Positions 8,646-16,729 of a stretch of 64,000 nt of DNA are shown here, piece after piece (position 1 is the stretch's first letter; every line of letters begins with the position of its first letter). The notes under the pieces were generated by a model, which worked only from the letters and a program-made list of their open reading frames with translations, did not search any database and was not told the origin of the DNA. The position numbers and the translations under genes are program-made. The stretch covers positions 53,832 to 117,831 of the forward strand of contig NZ_AWNH01000045.1 of the NCBI RefSeq assembly GCF_000482245.1. The letters are read 5' to 3'. This DNA comes from Leptolyngbya sp. Heron Island J. GTDB lineage: Bacteria; Cyanobacteriota; Cyanobacteriia; Phormidesmidales; Phormidesmidaceae.

Positions 8646-9227
8646 TATGCCTGGAGCTTTAAAGGTAGCAATGTGTGCAATCTGGCATGACAGGTAGAGG
8701 TGAGCAAGGGCTATCGAAAGCAGAAATTTCCTCAATACTGGTAACGGTATTTTTTTGAGGAAAGCTCCTCAAGCATGAAGGGCAGCCGCAATAATAGTCT
8801 TATTTATACTAGTCAATAAAAATTAAACCATTCAAAAAGTCTAACAATCTAGCATATCGCTCTATTTAATAATAGGTATAAAATACCTTACCCTGTCAAT
8901 ATTTAAGAGATACGATATCTATTCTTTCTTCGATTTTATAGTTTCTTTGGTTAACGCTCATCAGAGGAATTCAGCTTTTTCAGCTCTTTGTTCTTTCGAG
9001 AGAATGGTTGGGATTACTGGTTTGAGCATGATACAACGCCAGAAATACTTAACGAGGCTAGCGGCGATTTTTTAAGCTTATTCCTCTATTCTTACTGTTC
9101 GAGCACCAACCTCGAAAAGGCAAGAATGACTCTGAATCTATCGACTACTCCTCTTTAGAGGATAAAGCAGTCTTGAGAAGATTTTCGTTATCGCTTCTGA
9201 GAGTTCGGGAAACTTAAGGGAGCATTA
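8646..9227. other. Intergenic stretch, no gene seen
   Basis: About 580 AT-rich bases upstream of the small ORF at 9228. A short hairpin (CCTC-TTTA-GAGG, near 9150) is present. The region probably contains the promoter and a long leader for the downstream PATAN regulator, but no confident promoter boxes, RNA gene or ORF can be named. Confidence 0.4.
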
Positions 9228-9380
9228 ATGGTTATTCGCCCATTAGTGAGACAGTTGGGCTCGACGATATTGTCTGCCCAAGAGGTTGCCTGGAACGTAT
9301 TAAATATACTGGTTGGCTCCCTAAAGCCGCTGAGTTTAAGGGACTTTGAGATGGGGGTTCCCACCTACTTTGCAGAATAG
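9228..9380 (+). CDS. Small ORF, 50 residues, leader of the PATAN regulator
   Basis: An ATG with an AAGGGAG ribosome site about 6 bases upstream opens a 50-codon ORF (MVIRPLVRQLGSTILSAQEV...). The composition is protein-like: an amphipathic helix with hydrophobic residues in AWNVLNILVGSL, then a polar end. I do not recognise the family. It is the first ORF of a cluster leading to the receiver-domain gene at 9616. It may be a true small protein or a translated leader. Confidence 0.45.
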   Translation: MVIRPLVRQLGSTILSAQEVAWNVLNILVGSLKPLSLRDFEMGVPTYFAE

Positions 9381-9393
9381 GAGAGCATATCCA

Positions 9394-9591
9394 ATGCTAA
9401 ATACTACCTTTAAAGCACCCTCTAATATTTTAAATCTGCGTGTAGCGTTCCGTTGGAAAAGGTTATCTGTAAACGCTGTATTGAGAATGGTGATGGAGCG
9501 TATAAATGTCCTTAGCACTAGAGCGTTTGTCAACGTTTGGCAGCCAAAATTTGTGGTGGATATTGGGCATTTCCGTAGTTTTTGCCAATAA
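9394..9591 (+). CDS. Possible small basic protein, 65 residues
   Basis: An ATG 13 bases after the previous stop, with GGAGAG nearby as a ribosome site, opens a 65-codon ORF rich in Arg, Val and Phe. It ends 24 bases before the PATAN regulator. The same frame also stays open upstream to 9346. The protein has no recognisable motif, and it may be a chance ORF. Position and ribosome site are the only support. Confidence 0.25.
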   Translation: MLNTTFKAPSNILNLRVAFRWKRLSVNAVLRMVMERINVLSTRAFVNVWQPKFVVDIGHFRSFCQ

Positions 9592-9615
9592 AACCAGAGC
9601 TGGGCATTCAAAAAT

Positions 9616-10818
9616 ATGACTGAGTCTGTACTTAATGTGCTGCCGTTAGAACATGAGTTTTCAGTGGCTACACTGACTAAAAACATCAAGGCGATTATTC
9701 AGACCCAGACTAATGGTTATATTCACTTAAAAACGATTACTGGGGAGCAGTGGTGGCTTGATTTTCGAGTTGGGCGGCTGCTATGGGCTGGTGGTGGGCA
9801 ACATCGGTTTCGACGGTGGCAACGTTTGCTGCGGACACATTGTCCAGACTTACCGCCAGATGAGGTGCGGCTAAGGGAATCGGAAGTATTTGACCATTGG
9901 GAATATGTAGCGCTTTCAGTGCTAGTACGGAGACAACAGATGACGCGTGAGATTGCGATCGCTATCATCCAAGCCACCCTAACAGAAGTACTCTTTGATA
10001 TTTGTCAGGCAGTCAGCAATATCACTCAGATCGCACACTCTATGGATCATCAGGCCCGATTAAGTGAACCAATGGCAATTTTGAGTAGTACAGCGCTGTT
10101 TTATCGAGTGAGGACAGAATTACAATCGTGGCAGAACGCAGAACTCAATGAAGCTTCGCCCAATCTAGCTCCAGTGATTATGGATGCTGAACGGTTAAAG
10201 CAATGTACCCAGCCACGTACGTATCAAATTTTGAAGCGGTTACTGCACGGTACGCGATCGCTGCGAGAACTAAGCCAGATTACAGGTCATGAAGTTTCTT
10301 CACTGGGATGTATGATATCGGCTTACGTAGACCGAGGTATGGTGATACTCCACCGCATTGATGATTTACCCAACCCATACGCTACGCCAGCCCCAAAAGC
10401 TCCCCTAAAAGCTGCCCAAAAACTACCGCTGATCTTTTGCATAGACGATAGTCCTCAAGTAGGCTATCTCATCGAGGAAGCACTGCGCCCAGCAGGTTAC
10501 CGCTGCATCAGCATTCAAGACTCTATTCAGGCGCTAGCACAAATTATTCGGCATAAACCTAGTTTGATCTTTTTAGATTTAGTCATGCCCGTAGCCAATG
10601 GCTATGAGATTTGCAAGCAAATTCGTCGAGTCAAAACATTTCGCAAAACACCAATTGTAATTTTGACTGGCAACGACGGCATTGTCGATCGAATGCGAGC
10701 AAAAGCAGTAGGAGCAACAGATTTTATGCCTAAACCAGTTGATCCAGTAAAGGTCATTGAAATGGTGAGATATCAGTTGGCTAACGCAGAAAAGACCAAT
10801 GAAGAAAATCTAAGATAG
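9616..10818 (+). CDS. PATAN-domain response regulator (PatA/PilG-like)
   Basis: A 400-residue regulator. The N-terminal 250 residues match the PATAN (DUF4388-type) layout of cyanobacterial PatA and taxis regulators, including GYIHLKTITGEQWWLDFRVGRLLWAGG. A C-terminal receiver domain (about 270-392) has the acidic pair D277/D278, phospho-acceptor D321 in LIFLDLVMP, T351 and K373 in MPKPVDP, so it can be phosphorylated. No DNA-binding output is present. Proteins of this layout act in phototaxis and pilus control or heterocyst patterning. No CheA or CheW gene is nearby, so the partner kinase must be elsewhere. Confidence 0.85.
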   Translation: MTESVLNVLPLEHEFSVATLTKNIKAIIQTQTNGYIHLKTITGEQWWLDFRVGRLLWAGGGQHRFRRWQRLLRTHCPDLPPDEVRLRESEVFDHWEYVALSVLVRRQQMTREIAIAIIQATLTEVLFDICQAVSNITQIAHSMDHQARLSEPMAILSSTALFYRVRTELQSWQNAELNEASPNLAPVIMDAERLKQCTQPRTYQILKRLLHGTRSLRELSQITGHEVSSLGCMISAYVDRGMVILHRIDDLPNPYATPAPKAPLKAAQKLPLIFCIDDSPQVGYLIEEALRPAGYRCISIQDSIQALAQIIRHKPSLIFLDLVMPVANGYEICKQIRRVKTFRKTPIVILTGNDGIVDRMRAKAVGATDFMPKPVDPVKVIEMVRYQLANAEKTNEENLR

Positions 10819-10962
10819 TCATATTTATTCAGTCATTTCTCTCACTCTTTGCTATCGCAAGCATTCTACCCTTAAACCAAGATACTATCGTTTTCTAACA
10901 AAGATTCACACTTCTGCAGCTTAGAATCGCTAAGATAGGAAAAATTTACTAGCGAGGCAGAA

Positions 10963-11484
10963 GTGACAAAAAAGCTAGTCCTACGATTAATCATTTTATT
11001 GGGCTTAATTCTGCCGTTTCTTCTACGCGAAGTCAGTAATAGTCTTGAGCCATATCCAGCCGTTTTACAACCATCAGGAGCAACAAAAATATCGACCTCA
11101 GAAGGAGTGCTCAGATTTTATAAAACCGAACTCCTTGCCATTGGCAATGATGGTACTGAACAGTTCCTCGATCCACGTCAATTTTTCAATACAATTCCTC
11201 ATCAATATTGGACCCACATTGCCCGTAATGGCTTTGGTCTCAGTCAACCAAAATCCAGAAGCTTTTCAGTAGGCATTTGGACACTGAGTGCTACAACCAT
11301 ACTAGAAGCCTCTCCCGAAGAGCGAATAGCAGCTCTGGACTGGATGAAGGCACGACTAATTGAGTTGGAGATGCCAGAAACAGAGAAACTGAGGGTTCAA
11401 CAAGTCAGAACCCTATTCGATATTGATAAAAGAATGATAATAGAAAATGAGATTACCGAACAAACAGATGTTGAACTTCGTTAG
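10963..11484 (+). CDS. Hypothetical membrane-anchored protein, HTTM partner
   Basis: This 173-residue protein starts at GTG. One hydrophobic segment (KLVLRLIILLGLILPFLL, residues 4-21) anchors it, with the rest probably outside the cytoplasm. Its family is not recognised. The 3' end overlaps the start of the HTTM gene by 17 bases or more, a tight translational coupling suggesting that the two proteins work together. Confidence 0.6.
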   Translation: MTKKLVLRLIILLGLILPFLLREVSNSLEPYPAVLQPSGATKISTSEGVLRFYKTELLAIGNDGTEQFLDPRQFFNTIPHQYWTHIARNGFGLSQPKSRSFSVGIWTLSATTILEASPEERIAALDWMKARLIELEMPETEKLRVQQVRTLFDIDKRMIIENEITEQTDVELR

Positions 11485-12616
11485 TAACTCATTATATTTC
11501 TTAGAAGAACAACTCAAACAAGCAACCCGCATTGACACTCAATCTCTTTGTTTATTTCGAATAATCTTTTGTTTGTTTATTTTATTCTTCAAATGGAGTA
11601 ACTTTAGCTGGATCGGCACGATCCCCAATGCGTTTTACAATCCACCAATTCTCAGCCTATCGTCTTTATTCTCCAGCTTCCCGCATCAGTTTTTTTTCTA
11701 TAGCATTGATTTCTTAATCGCAATTTTCACGATTACTCTATTAATCGGTTTAGCCACACGATTTTCAACATTTTCCCTGTTGCTGCTCTTAATCGTTGCT
11801 AACAGTTTTCAATATTCTCTTGGGAAAATTGATCATGACGCAGTGCTTTATCTCTGCGTGCTACTGGTAATGTGCTTTAAAGACTGGGGCAGATATGTTT
11901 CAGTTGATCATTTTCTCTTTTACAAAAACCGCAACCTACCTGAACCTGAACCACCTCAAGACAATCTTTGGCTGCTAGCCATACTAATCTCATTTAGTTT
12001 TTTTTCAGCAGGCTTTGGCAAAGCTCTTATCTGGGTCGATTTCGACTTATCTACCAGTGGTTTCCTCAGCTGGCTATATTCCGGCTACTTTAGTTTCGGT
12101 CGCACCCACTTACTGGCTCCACTGATTGTGGGTCTAGATTTACCGCTACTTTGGGAGCTAGTAGATACATCAGCTGTAATCTTTGAACTAGGCTTTTTAA
12201 TCGCTATGTTCTGGCGTAACGCTTGGTATGTATGGCTCACTATAGCCTGTGTTTTTCACTTATCCAACGTTTTACTCTTAAATATTCCTTTTAATGCAAA
12301 TGCCGTAGCTTATTTAGCGTTTATCCCTTGGTCACAGCTTGGCTGGTTTAGCCCTATTCTGATTTCCTTGTTCCGTCGATGGGTGTGGCTACTCATTGGC
12401 TGCTGGGCACTTACCCTTACTCTTAGCTTTTCCTTAGGTCACTCGTTCTCCGGTTTAGCTTACTATCTGGGTGAACACGTTGGCATTCCTATAGCTGGAT
12501 TATGGATTAGTTGCCTATTATGGATTAGCTGTCTTGCTCTCTTCACATGGGTTATGGTAACTGGCAAACAGGACTACCCACTTGAGCCTGCTAATTTTCA
12601 ATCTAAAGCCAACTAA
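11468..12616 (+). CDS. HTTM-domain membrane protein (vitamin K gamma-carboxylase-like)
   Basis: A multi-spanning protein of about 382 residues starting IDTQSLCLFRIIFCLFILFFKW, the typical opening of the HTTM domain (horizontally transferred transmembrane domain related to vitamin K-dependent gamma-carboxylase). About eight to ten membrane segments are visible, plus the conserved LGKIDHDAVLYL and AGFGKALIW motifs. In bacteria the function is mostly unknown; DoxX-like oxidation roles are also proposed. I use the ATG at 11468; another at 11447 is in frame. Both overlap the upstream gene. Confidence 0.75.
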   Translation: MLNFVSNSLYFLEEQLKQATRIDTQSLCLFRIIFCLFILFFKWSNFSWIGTIPNAFYNPPILSLSSLFSSFPHQFFFYSIDFLIAIFTITLLIGLATRFSTFSLLLLLIVANSFQYSLGKIDHDAVLYLCVLLVMCFKDWGRYVSVDHFLFYKNRNLPEPEPPQDNLWLLAILISFSFFSAGFGKALIWVDFDLSTSGFLSWLYSGYFSFGRTHLLAPLIVGLDLPLLWELVDTSAVIFELGFLIAMFWRNAWYVWLTIACVFHLSNVLLLNIPFNANAVAYLAFIPWSQLGWFSPILISLFRRWVWLLIGCWALTLTLSFSLGHSFSGLAYYLGEHVGIPIAGLWISCLLWISCLALFTWVMVTGKQDYPLEPANFQSKAN

Positions 12617-12629
12617 AGCCGACTTTTTA

Positions 12630-13796
12630 ATGACGCCTACCTCCGACCTGATCACTACTATCACTGCACATATTCAGTCTGCCCCACAACAACAGATTAC
12701 CTTTGCGTCCTATATGGACCTTGTCCTCTATCATCCTAGTTATGGTTACTACACAACTAAGGCATCTGTTCTAGGACCTGAGGGAGATTTTATTACATCC
12801 CCTCACCTGGGTCATGATTTCGGCGAACTCCTTGCTGTTCAATTTGCAGACATGTGGTGCTCACTTGATCAACCGACTCCATTCCACTTGGTTGAAATAG
12901 GCGCAGGTCAAGGTCTGATTGCAGGTGATGTCCTCGCTCATCTACAGCAAAACCACCCCGATTGCTATACAGCACTTCGTTACATCATTATTGAAAAATC
13001 TCCCATATTACGAACCTTACAGCAAAAACTTTTAACCCACGAGAAAGTAAGCTGGAGTACTTTGGAAAACCTTCCACCAATTACGGGGTGTCTCTTCTCC
13101 AACGAACTGATTGATGCGTTCCCTGTTCATGTGATTCAAAAACACGACAACCAGCTTAGAGAAGTCTACGTTACTGTCGAAGACAATACTTTACACGAAA
13201 CACTGGGTCCCTTGTCCAGCAATAGATTACTCGAATACTTCAAGCTGATCGGTATAGATCTGCTTACTGACGCCTATCCTGATAGTTATCGCACCGAGGT
13301 CAATCTGGCTGCCCTTGATTGGTTAGATACTGTTGCCAACAAGATTGATAGAGGCTTTCTACTAACAATTGACTACGGCCACACTGCCCAACGATATTAC
13401 AGCCCCGCCCGCCATCAGGGTACTCTCAAATGTTATTATCAGCACCGTCATCACGACGATCCTTACGTCAACATCGGCCAACAAGATTTAACTACTCATG
13501 TAGATTTTACTGCTTTGGAACGTTACGGTGTAAAAGTTGGCCTTGCCCCCCTGGGCTTTACCCAACAGGGGCTCTTACTTATGGCACTTGGTCTTGGCGA
13601 GCGAATTGCAACTCTCACCCAAACAATCACTCCTGGACCTGATAGCTTTAACCAACTTATTCAGCGACGCCAGGTTCTTCATCAGCTCATGGATATGAGC
13701 CCTATAGGGCTCGGCACCTTTGGGGTGTTGATTCAAAGCAAGAGATTAACCGATAAGCCTACCTTAAAGGGACTAACCATACCGCCTTTGGGTTAA
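12630..13796 (+). CDS. SAM-dependent methyltransferase, MidA/NDUFAF7 family
   Basis: A 388-residue class I methyltransferase (DUF185). The SAM loop is HLVEIGAGQGLIAGDVL. Other family markers are YMDLVLYHPSYGYYT, GDFITSPHLGHDFGELLA, LFSNELIDAFPVHV and LLTIDYGH. The mitochondrial homologue methylates an arginine on a complex I subunit; cyanobacteria contain the related NDH-1 complex, so a similar target is plausible but unproved. I choose the ATG at 12630 because it lies just after the HTTM stop; an ATG at 12582 would overlap it. The 3' end overlaps the next, opposite gene by 24 bases. Confidence 0.85.
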   Translation: MTPTSDLITTITAHIQSAPQQQITFASYMDLVLYHPSYGYYTTKASVLGPEGDFITSPHLGHDFGELLAVQFADMWCSLDQPTPFHLVEIGAGQGLIAGDVLAHLQQNHPDCYTALRYIIIEKSPILRTLQQKLLTHEKVSWSTLENLPPITGCLFSNELIDAFPVHVIQKHDNQLREVYVTVEDNTLHETLGPLSSNRLLEYFKLIGIDLLTDAYPDSYRTEVNLAALDWLDTVANKIDRGFLLTIDYGHTAQRYYSPARHQGTLKCYYQHRHHDDPYVNIGQQDLTTHVDFTALERYGVKVGLAPLGFTQQGLLLMALGLGERIATLTQTITPGPDSFNQLIQRRQVLHQLMDMSPIGLGTFGVLIQSKRLTDKPTLKGLTIPPLG

Positions 13797-14426
13797 ATAC
13801 TGTTCCAAATGCACTGGTATTTCAATGCCATCAGACAGTTTGGGATCTACAATTGGCTCTCCTGGCTGTAGCCTCAAAGGAATCACTCCAGCCCAATAAG
13901 GTAACTCATAATCAGCGGCATCATCGGTCGGTGGTCCTGTTCTAATCTTTGCCGATGCCTCATTAATTGGCAGCGCCAATACAGTTGTTGCTTGCAGTTC
14001 TTGTTCATTCGGATCTCGCGTTTCAGCCCATCGTCCTGGCATAATATGTTCTGTCAATGCATAGAGTGCCTGTTGTCTTTGCTTCTGTTCACTGACCAAC
14101 TCTGCTGTTCCAAATAACATTACTGAGCGATAGTTCATCGAATGATGCATTGCTGATCGAGCCAATACTAGTCCATCTAGTAATGTTACTGTGACACACA
14201 CCTCAATCCCCTGCTGCAACGTTTTCAGCATACGACTGGCCGGTGAGCCGTGAATAAACAATCGATCATCCTCACGACCATAGGCCGTAGGAATTACATA
14301 TGCTTGCTCGTCTACGACAAACCCTATGTGACAAATTAGGCCAGCGTCTAGGATAGAATAAACTGTTTCAAGATCGTAATGCCCTCGCTTAGGTACACGC
14401 TTTATCCGAGTACGTGCTGCTCTCAT
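13773..14426 (-). CDS. FMN-binding pyridoxamine 5'-phosphate oxidase family protein
   Basis: A 217-residue split-barrel flavin protein of the PNPOx/NimA-like class (VPKRGHYDLETVYSILDAGLICHIGFV, YVIPTAYGREDDRLFIHGSPAS). Such enzymes bind FMN and reduce or oxidise small molecules. The ATG at 14426 has an AGAGGT ribosome site; a TTG at 14459 is less likely. It is divergent from a MocR-type regulator, the normal arrangement for a MocR target gene, so its expression probably responds to a pyridoxal-phosphate-related ligand. Confidence 0.8.
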   Translation of the reverse strand: MRAARTRIKRVPKRGHYDLETVYSILDAGLICHIGFVVDEQAYVIPTAYGREDDRLFIHGSPASRMLKTLQQGIEVCVTVTLLDGLVLARSAMHHSMNYRSVMLFGTAELVSEQKQRQQALYALTEHIMPGRWAETRDPNEQELQATTVLALPINEASAKIRTGPPTDDAADYELPYWAGVIPLRLQPGEPIVDPKLSDGIEIPVHLEQYLTQRRYG

Positions 14427-14478
14427 ATCTTTACCTCTGTCTAAAGAACAACAATTCAACCGCTACATTAACTTTGCT

Positions 14479-14503
14479 AATTGGTCTCTGGCTAGAACCA
14501 ATT
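14479..14503. promoter_or_regulatory. Inverted repeat 1 in the MocR/PNPOx divergent region
   Basis: AATTGGT and ACCAATT form a perfect 7-bp inverted repeat separated by 11 bases. It sits about halfway between the divergent starts at 14426 and 14541. MocR regulators bind repeats in their own divergent intergenic regions, so this is a candidate operator. Confidence 0.5.
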
Positions 14504-14512
14504 TAAGATTTA

Positions 14513-14535
14513 ATTATCAGTCCAATTTTGATAAT
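14513..14535. promoter_or_regulatory. Inverted repeat 2 just upstream of the MocR start
   Basis: ATTATCA and TGATAAT form a perfect 7-bp inverted repeat with a 9-base spacer, ending 5 bases before the MocR gene start. Its position would let a bound protein block initiation of the regulator, as in autorepression. Confidence 0.5.
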
Positions 14536-14540
14536 CACCC

Positions 14541-15995
14541 ATGGAATTGGCGTTAGTTATTGATGCTGCGTTGCCAGCGCCTCTGCATCAGCAGATTTAT
14601 AGTCAACTACGATTGGCGATACTCTCAGGGCGGCTAAGGTCTGGGCAACGTCTGCCTTCCTCACGGATGCTAGCTAAGTCTTTAAGTTTATCACGAACAA
14701 CGGTCATCCAAGGCTACGATCAGTTAATCAGTGAAGGTTACCTGGAGACTCGACCAGGGTCAGGCACCTATGTATGCAGCCAGTTACCAGAAATATCCTT
14801 AGAAGTAGGAATAGTGAATTGCCAACATCAGACCGATGTTCCAATCACCCTATCTATCAATGGCCAGCGGATAAAGCAGGCACAGTTTAGAACCTTTAGA
14901 AAGTCTTGTGAGATTAGCTTTCGCTACGGACAGCCTGCCCTAGAGCTGTTTCCAGTAGAACTATGGCGAAAACTGTTATCAAAACACTGTCGGGCAACAA
15001 CCCAATGGCTTGACTATGCTGAAAATTCTTTGGGCTACTGGCACTTACGCAAGGCTTTAGCAGACTATCTGCAACATTCACGTGCTGTCCGCTGCACACC
15101 TAATCAAGTAATTGTTACTAACGGCAGTCAGCAGGCATTAAATCTGATTACCCAATTATTGGTAAATCCTGACGATAGTATTGCTATTGAAGAACCTGGC
15201 TATCGGGGTGCACGACATATATTGAAAGCGAGTGGAGCAAAACTGTTGCCTATACCATTAGACCGTGATGGGCTGATTGTTGATAAATTATCAGAGTATG
15301 ATGTCTCCCCTCGATTAGTCTACGTCACCCCTTCTCATCAGTTCCCCACAGGCGTATTAATGTCATTACATCGACGATTAGCGTTATTGCAGTGGGCTTG
15401 GAGGACAGGAGCACTGATTGTTGAAGATGATTATGATAGTGAATACCGTTATGGTGGCCGACCGATTCCATCTCTGCAAGGGCTGGATAGTCATGCATCT
15501 GTACTATATGTAGGCACATTTTCCAAGGTCTTGTTTCCCAGTATCCGTCTTGGTTATCTAGTATTGCCAGAGACTTTAGTCAACGTATTTGGTACAGCTA
15601 AGTGGCTAGCCGACCGTCAATCACCCAGCCTGACTCAATACGCATTGAGTGAGTTCATTATAGATGGTCATCTAGAACGCCATATTCGTAAAATGCGTTT
15701 GTGTTATGCACAACGACGTGAGGCATTAGTCAACGCTTTACATACGTACTTCGGTACGGACGTGGAAATTTTGGGTGATAGTGCTGGTCTCCATGTGATG
15801 GCAAAACTACCGGTTAGCCTAAGTGATGATGAGGTAATCGCAAGAGCAGCAGGTGTTGGTGTAGAAATATGTAGCGCTCGTGTGCACTATGAAGTACCCA
15901 GTAATACAGGGGAGTTCGTATTTGGCTACACGCTTATGAATGAAGCGCAGATAGAAGAAGGCATACACCGAGTTTTTAAGGCATTACGGACATAA
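14541..15995 (+). CDS. MocR/PdxR-family transcriptional regulator
   Basis: A 484-residue fusion of an N-terminal GntR winged helix-turn-helix (about residues 12-80, LPSSRMLAKSLSLSRTTVIQGYDQL) and a class I aminotransferase-like domain (about 110-480). The PLP lysine is seen in YVGTFSKVLFPSIRLGYL and other aminotransferase landmarks in VTNGSQQALNLI and VEDDYDSEYRYGG. These regulators sense PLP or PLP adducts and control PLP synthesis or amine metabolism. The divergent flavin oxidase is the likely target. Confidence 0.9.
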   Translation: MELALVIDAALPAPLHQQIYSQLRLAILSGRLRSGQRLPSSRMLAKSLSLSRTTVIQGYDQLISEGYLETRPGSGTYVCSQLPEISLEVGIVNCQHQTDVPITLSINGQRIKQAQFRTFRKSCEISFRYGQPALELFPVELWRKLLSKHCRATTQWLDYAENSLGYWHLRKALADYLQHSRAVRCTPNQVIVTNGSQQALNLITQLLVNPDDSIAIEEPGYRGARHILKASGAKLLPIPLDRDGLIVDKLSEYDVSPRLVYVTPSHQFPTGVLMSLHRRLALLQWAWRTGALIVEDDYDSEYRYGGRPIPSLQGLDSHASVLYVGTFSKVLFPSIRLGYLVLPETLVNVFGTAKWLADRQSPSLTQYALSEFIIDGHLERHIRKMRLCYAQRREALVNALHTYFGTDVEILGDSAGLHVMAKLPVSLSDDEVIARAAGVGVEICSARVHYEVPSNTGEFVFGYTLMNEAQIEEGIHRVFKALRT

Positions 15996-16137
15996 TCTAA
16001 CATTCGTCTCTACGATTGATGACGCCATGCTTGAGTTTGCAGGAACGTGAACCATTGATAAGTTTTTTGCCTAGACTAATACTCCGTGGAGAAAATATCT
16101 AATATTAAAATTGATAGCAACATTTGAGGACAAGGCT

Positions 16138-16302
16138 TTGGATATTACACTGCTTGCCCTGCTACTTATCAGCATGATTTTGTTTGGGCTGCACATGCCC
16201 TATGCGGTCCTAACCATGGCTTTGATTATTGTGCTTGCCACTGTAGCAACACGCTTATCTTGGTCTGTACTAAATGCTTTTGAGTCGATTGAAATCGATT
16301 AA
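16138..16302 (+). CDS. Small membrane protein, two helices
   Basis: I place the start at TTG 16138 because a GAGG ribosome site lies 8 bases upstream; TTG 16111 in the same frame gives 63 residues without a good site. The 54-residue product is almost entirely two hydrophobic segments (ITLLALLLISMILFGL and AVLTMALIIVLATVATRL) ending in a short acidic tail. The family is not recognised. A strong hairpin follows 40 bases after the stop. Confidence 0.5.
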   Translation: MDITLLALLLISMILFGLHMPYAVLTMALIIVLATVATRLSWSVLNAFESIEID

Positions 16303-16342
16303 CAAAGAGCGATTTGTTGAGCAGCTTTACTTCTAAAGAACA

Positions 16343-16380
16343 ATTACCCCTAGCAGTTCTGATGAGCTACTAGGGGTAAT
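16343..16380 (+). terminator. Terminator-like hairpin after the small membrane protein
   Basis: ATTACCCCTAG (16343-16353) pairs perfectly with CTAGGGGTAAT (16370-16380) around a 16-base loop. The downstream T run is weak (CATTTATTCT), so efficiency is uncertain. Confidence 0.6.
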
Positions 16381-16729
16381 CATTTATTCTCCTATTGACT
16401 CAATCAACACCATCCTCTAATTAGCTCTAGGTGAAATGGTGCCAATCAGTGAGTAAACAGATAGGTTGCACTGGCTGCGTCTAAGCTATGGGGAAGTTAA
16501 GTGGTGAGATTGGATTACATAGACTAGAGATGTATCAGATTAAACCTGGCATACATCATCACTTCATGTCATGCCTGACAAACTGTCTGCCCTAGAATGG
16601 TGCATCCTAGTTTTAGCTCATTCATATGATTAGCAAACATGTAATCAAATCCTCACTATTCTTAACTTTGACCTAGCAACCGGCAAATGCACCCTTACAA
16701 TGGATCGGTTGTATTCTGCGACACTAGTT
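16381..16729. other. Intergenic region before purB
   Basis: About 350 bases with no ORF or RNA gene that I can support. It presumably carries the purB promoter. No clear ribosome site stands before either possible purB start. Confidence 0.4.

Noticed and set aside
8646..8735. N-terminal extension of the gene at 8154-8645 as a lipoprotein signal
   Set aside because: The LYLSC segment resembles a lipobox, but the downstream ATG opens a more conserved-looking N-terminus; kept only as an alternative.
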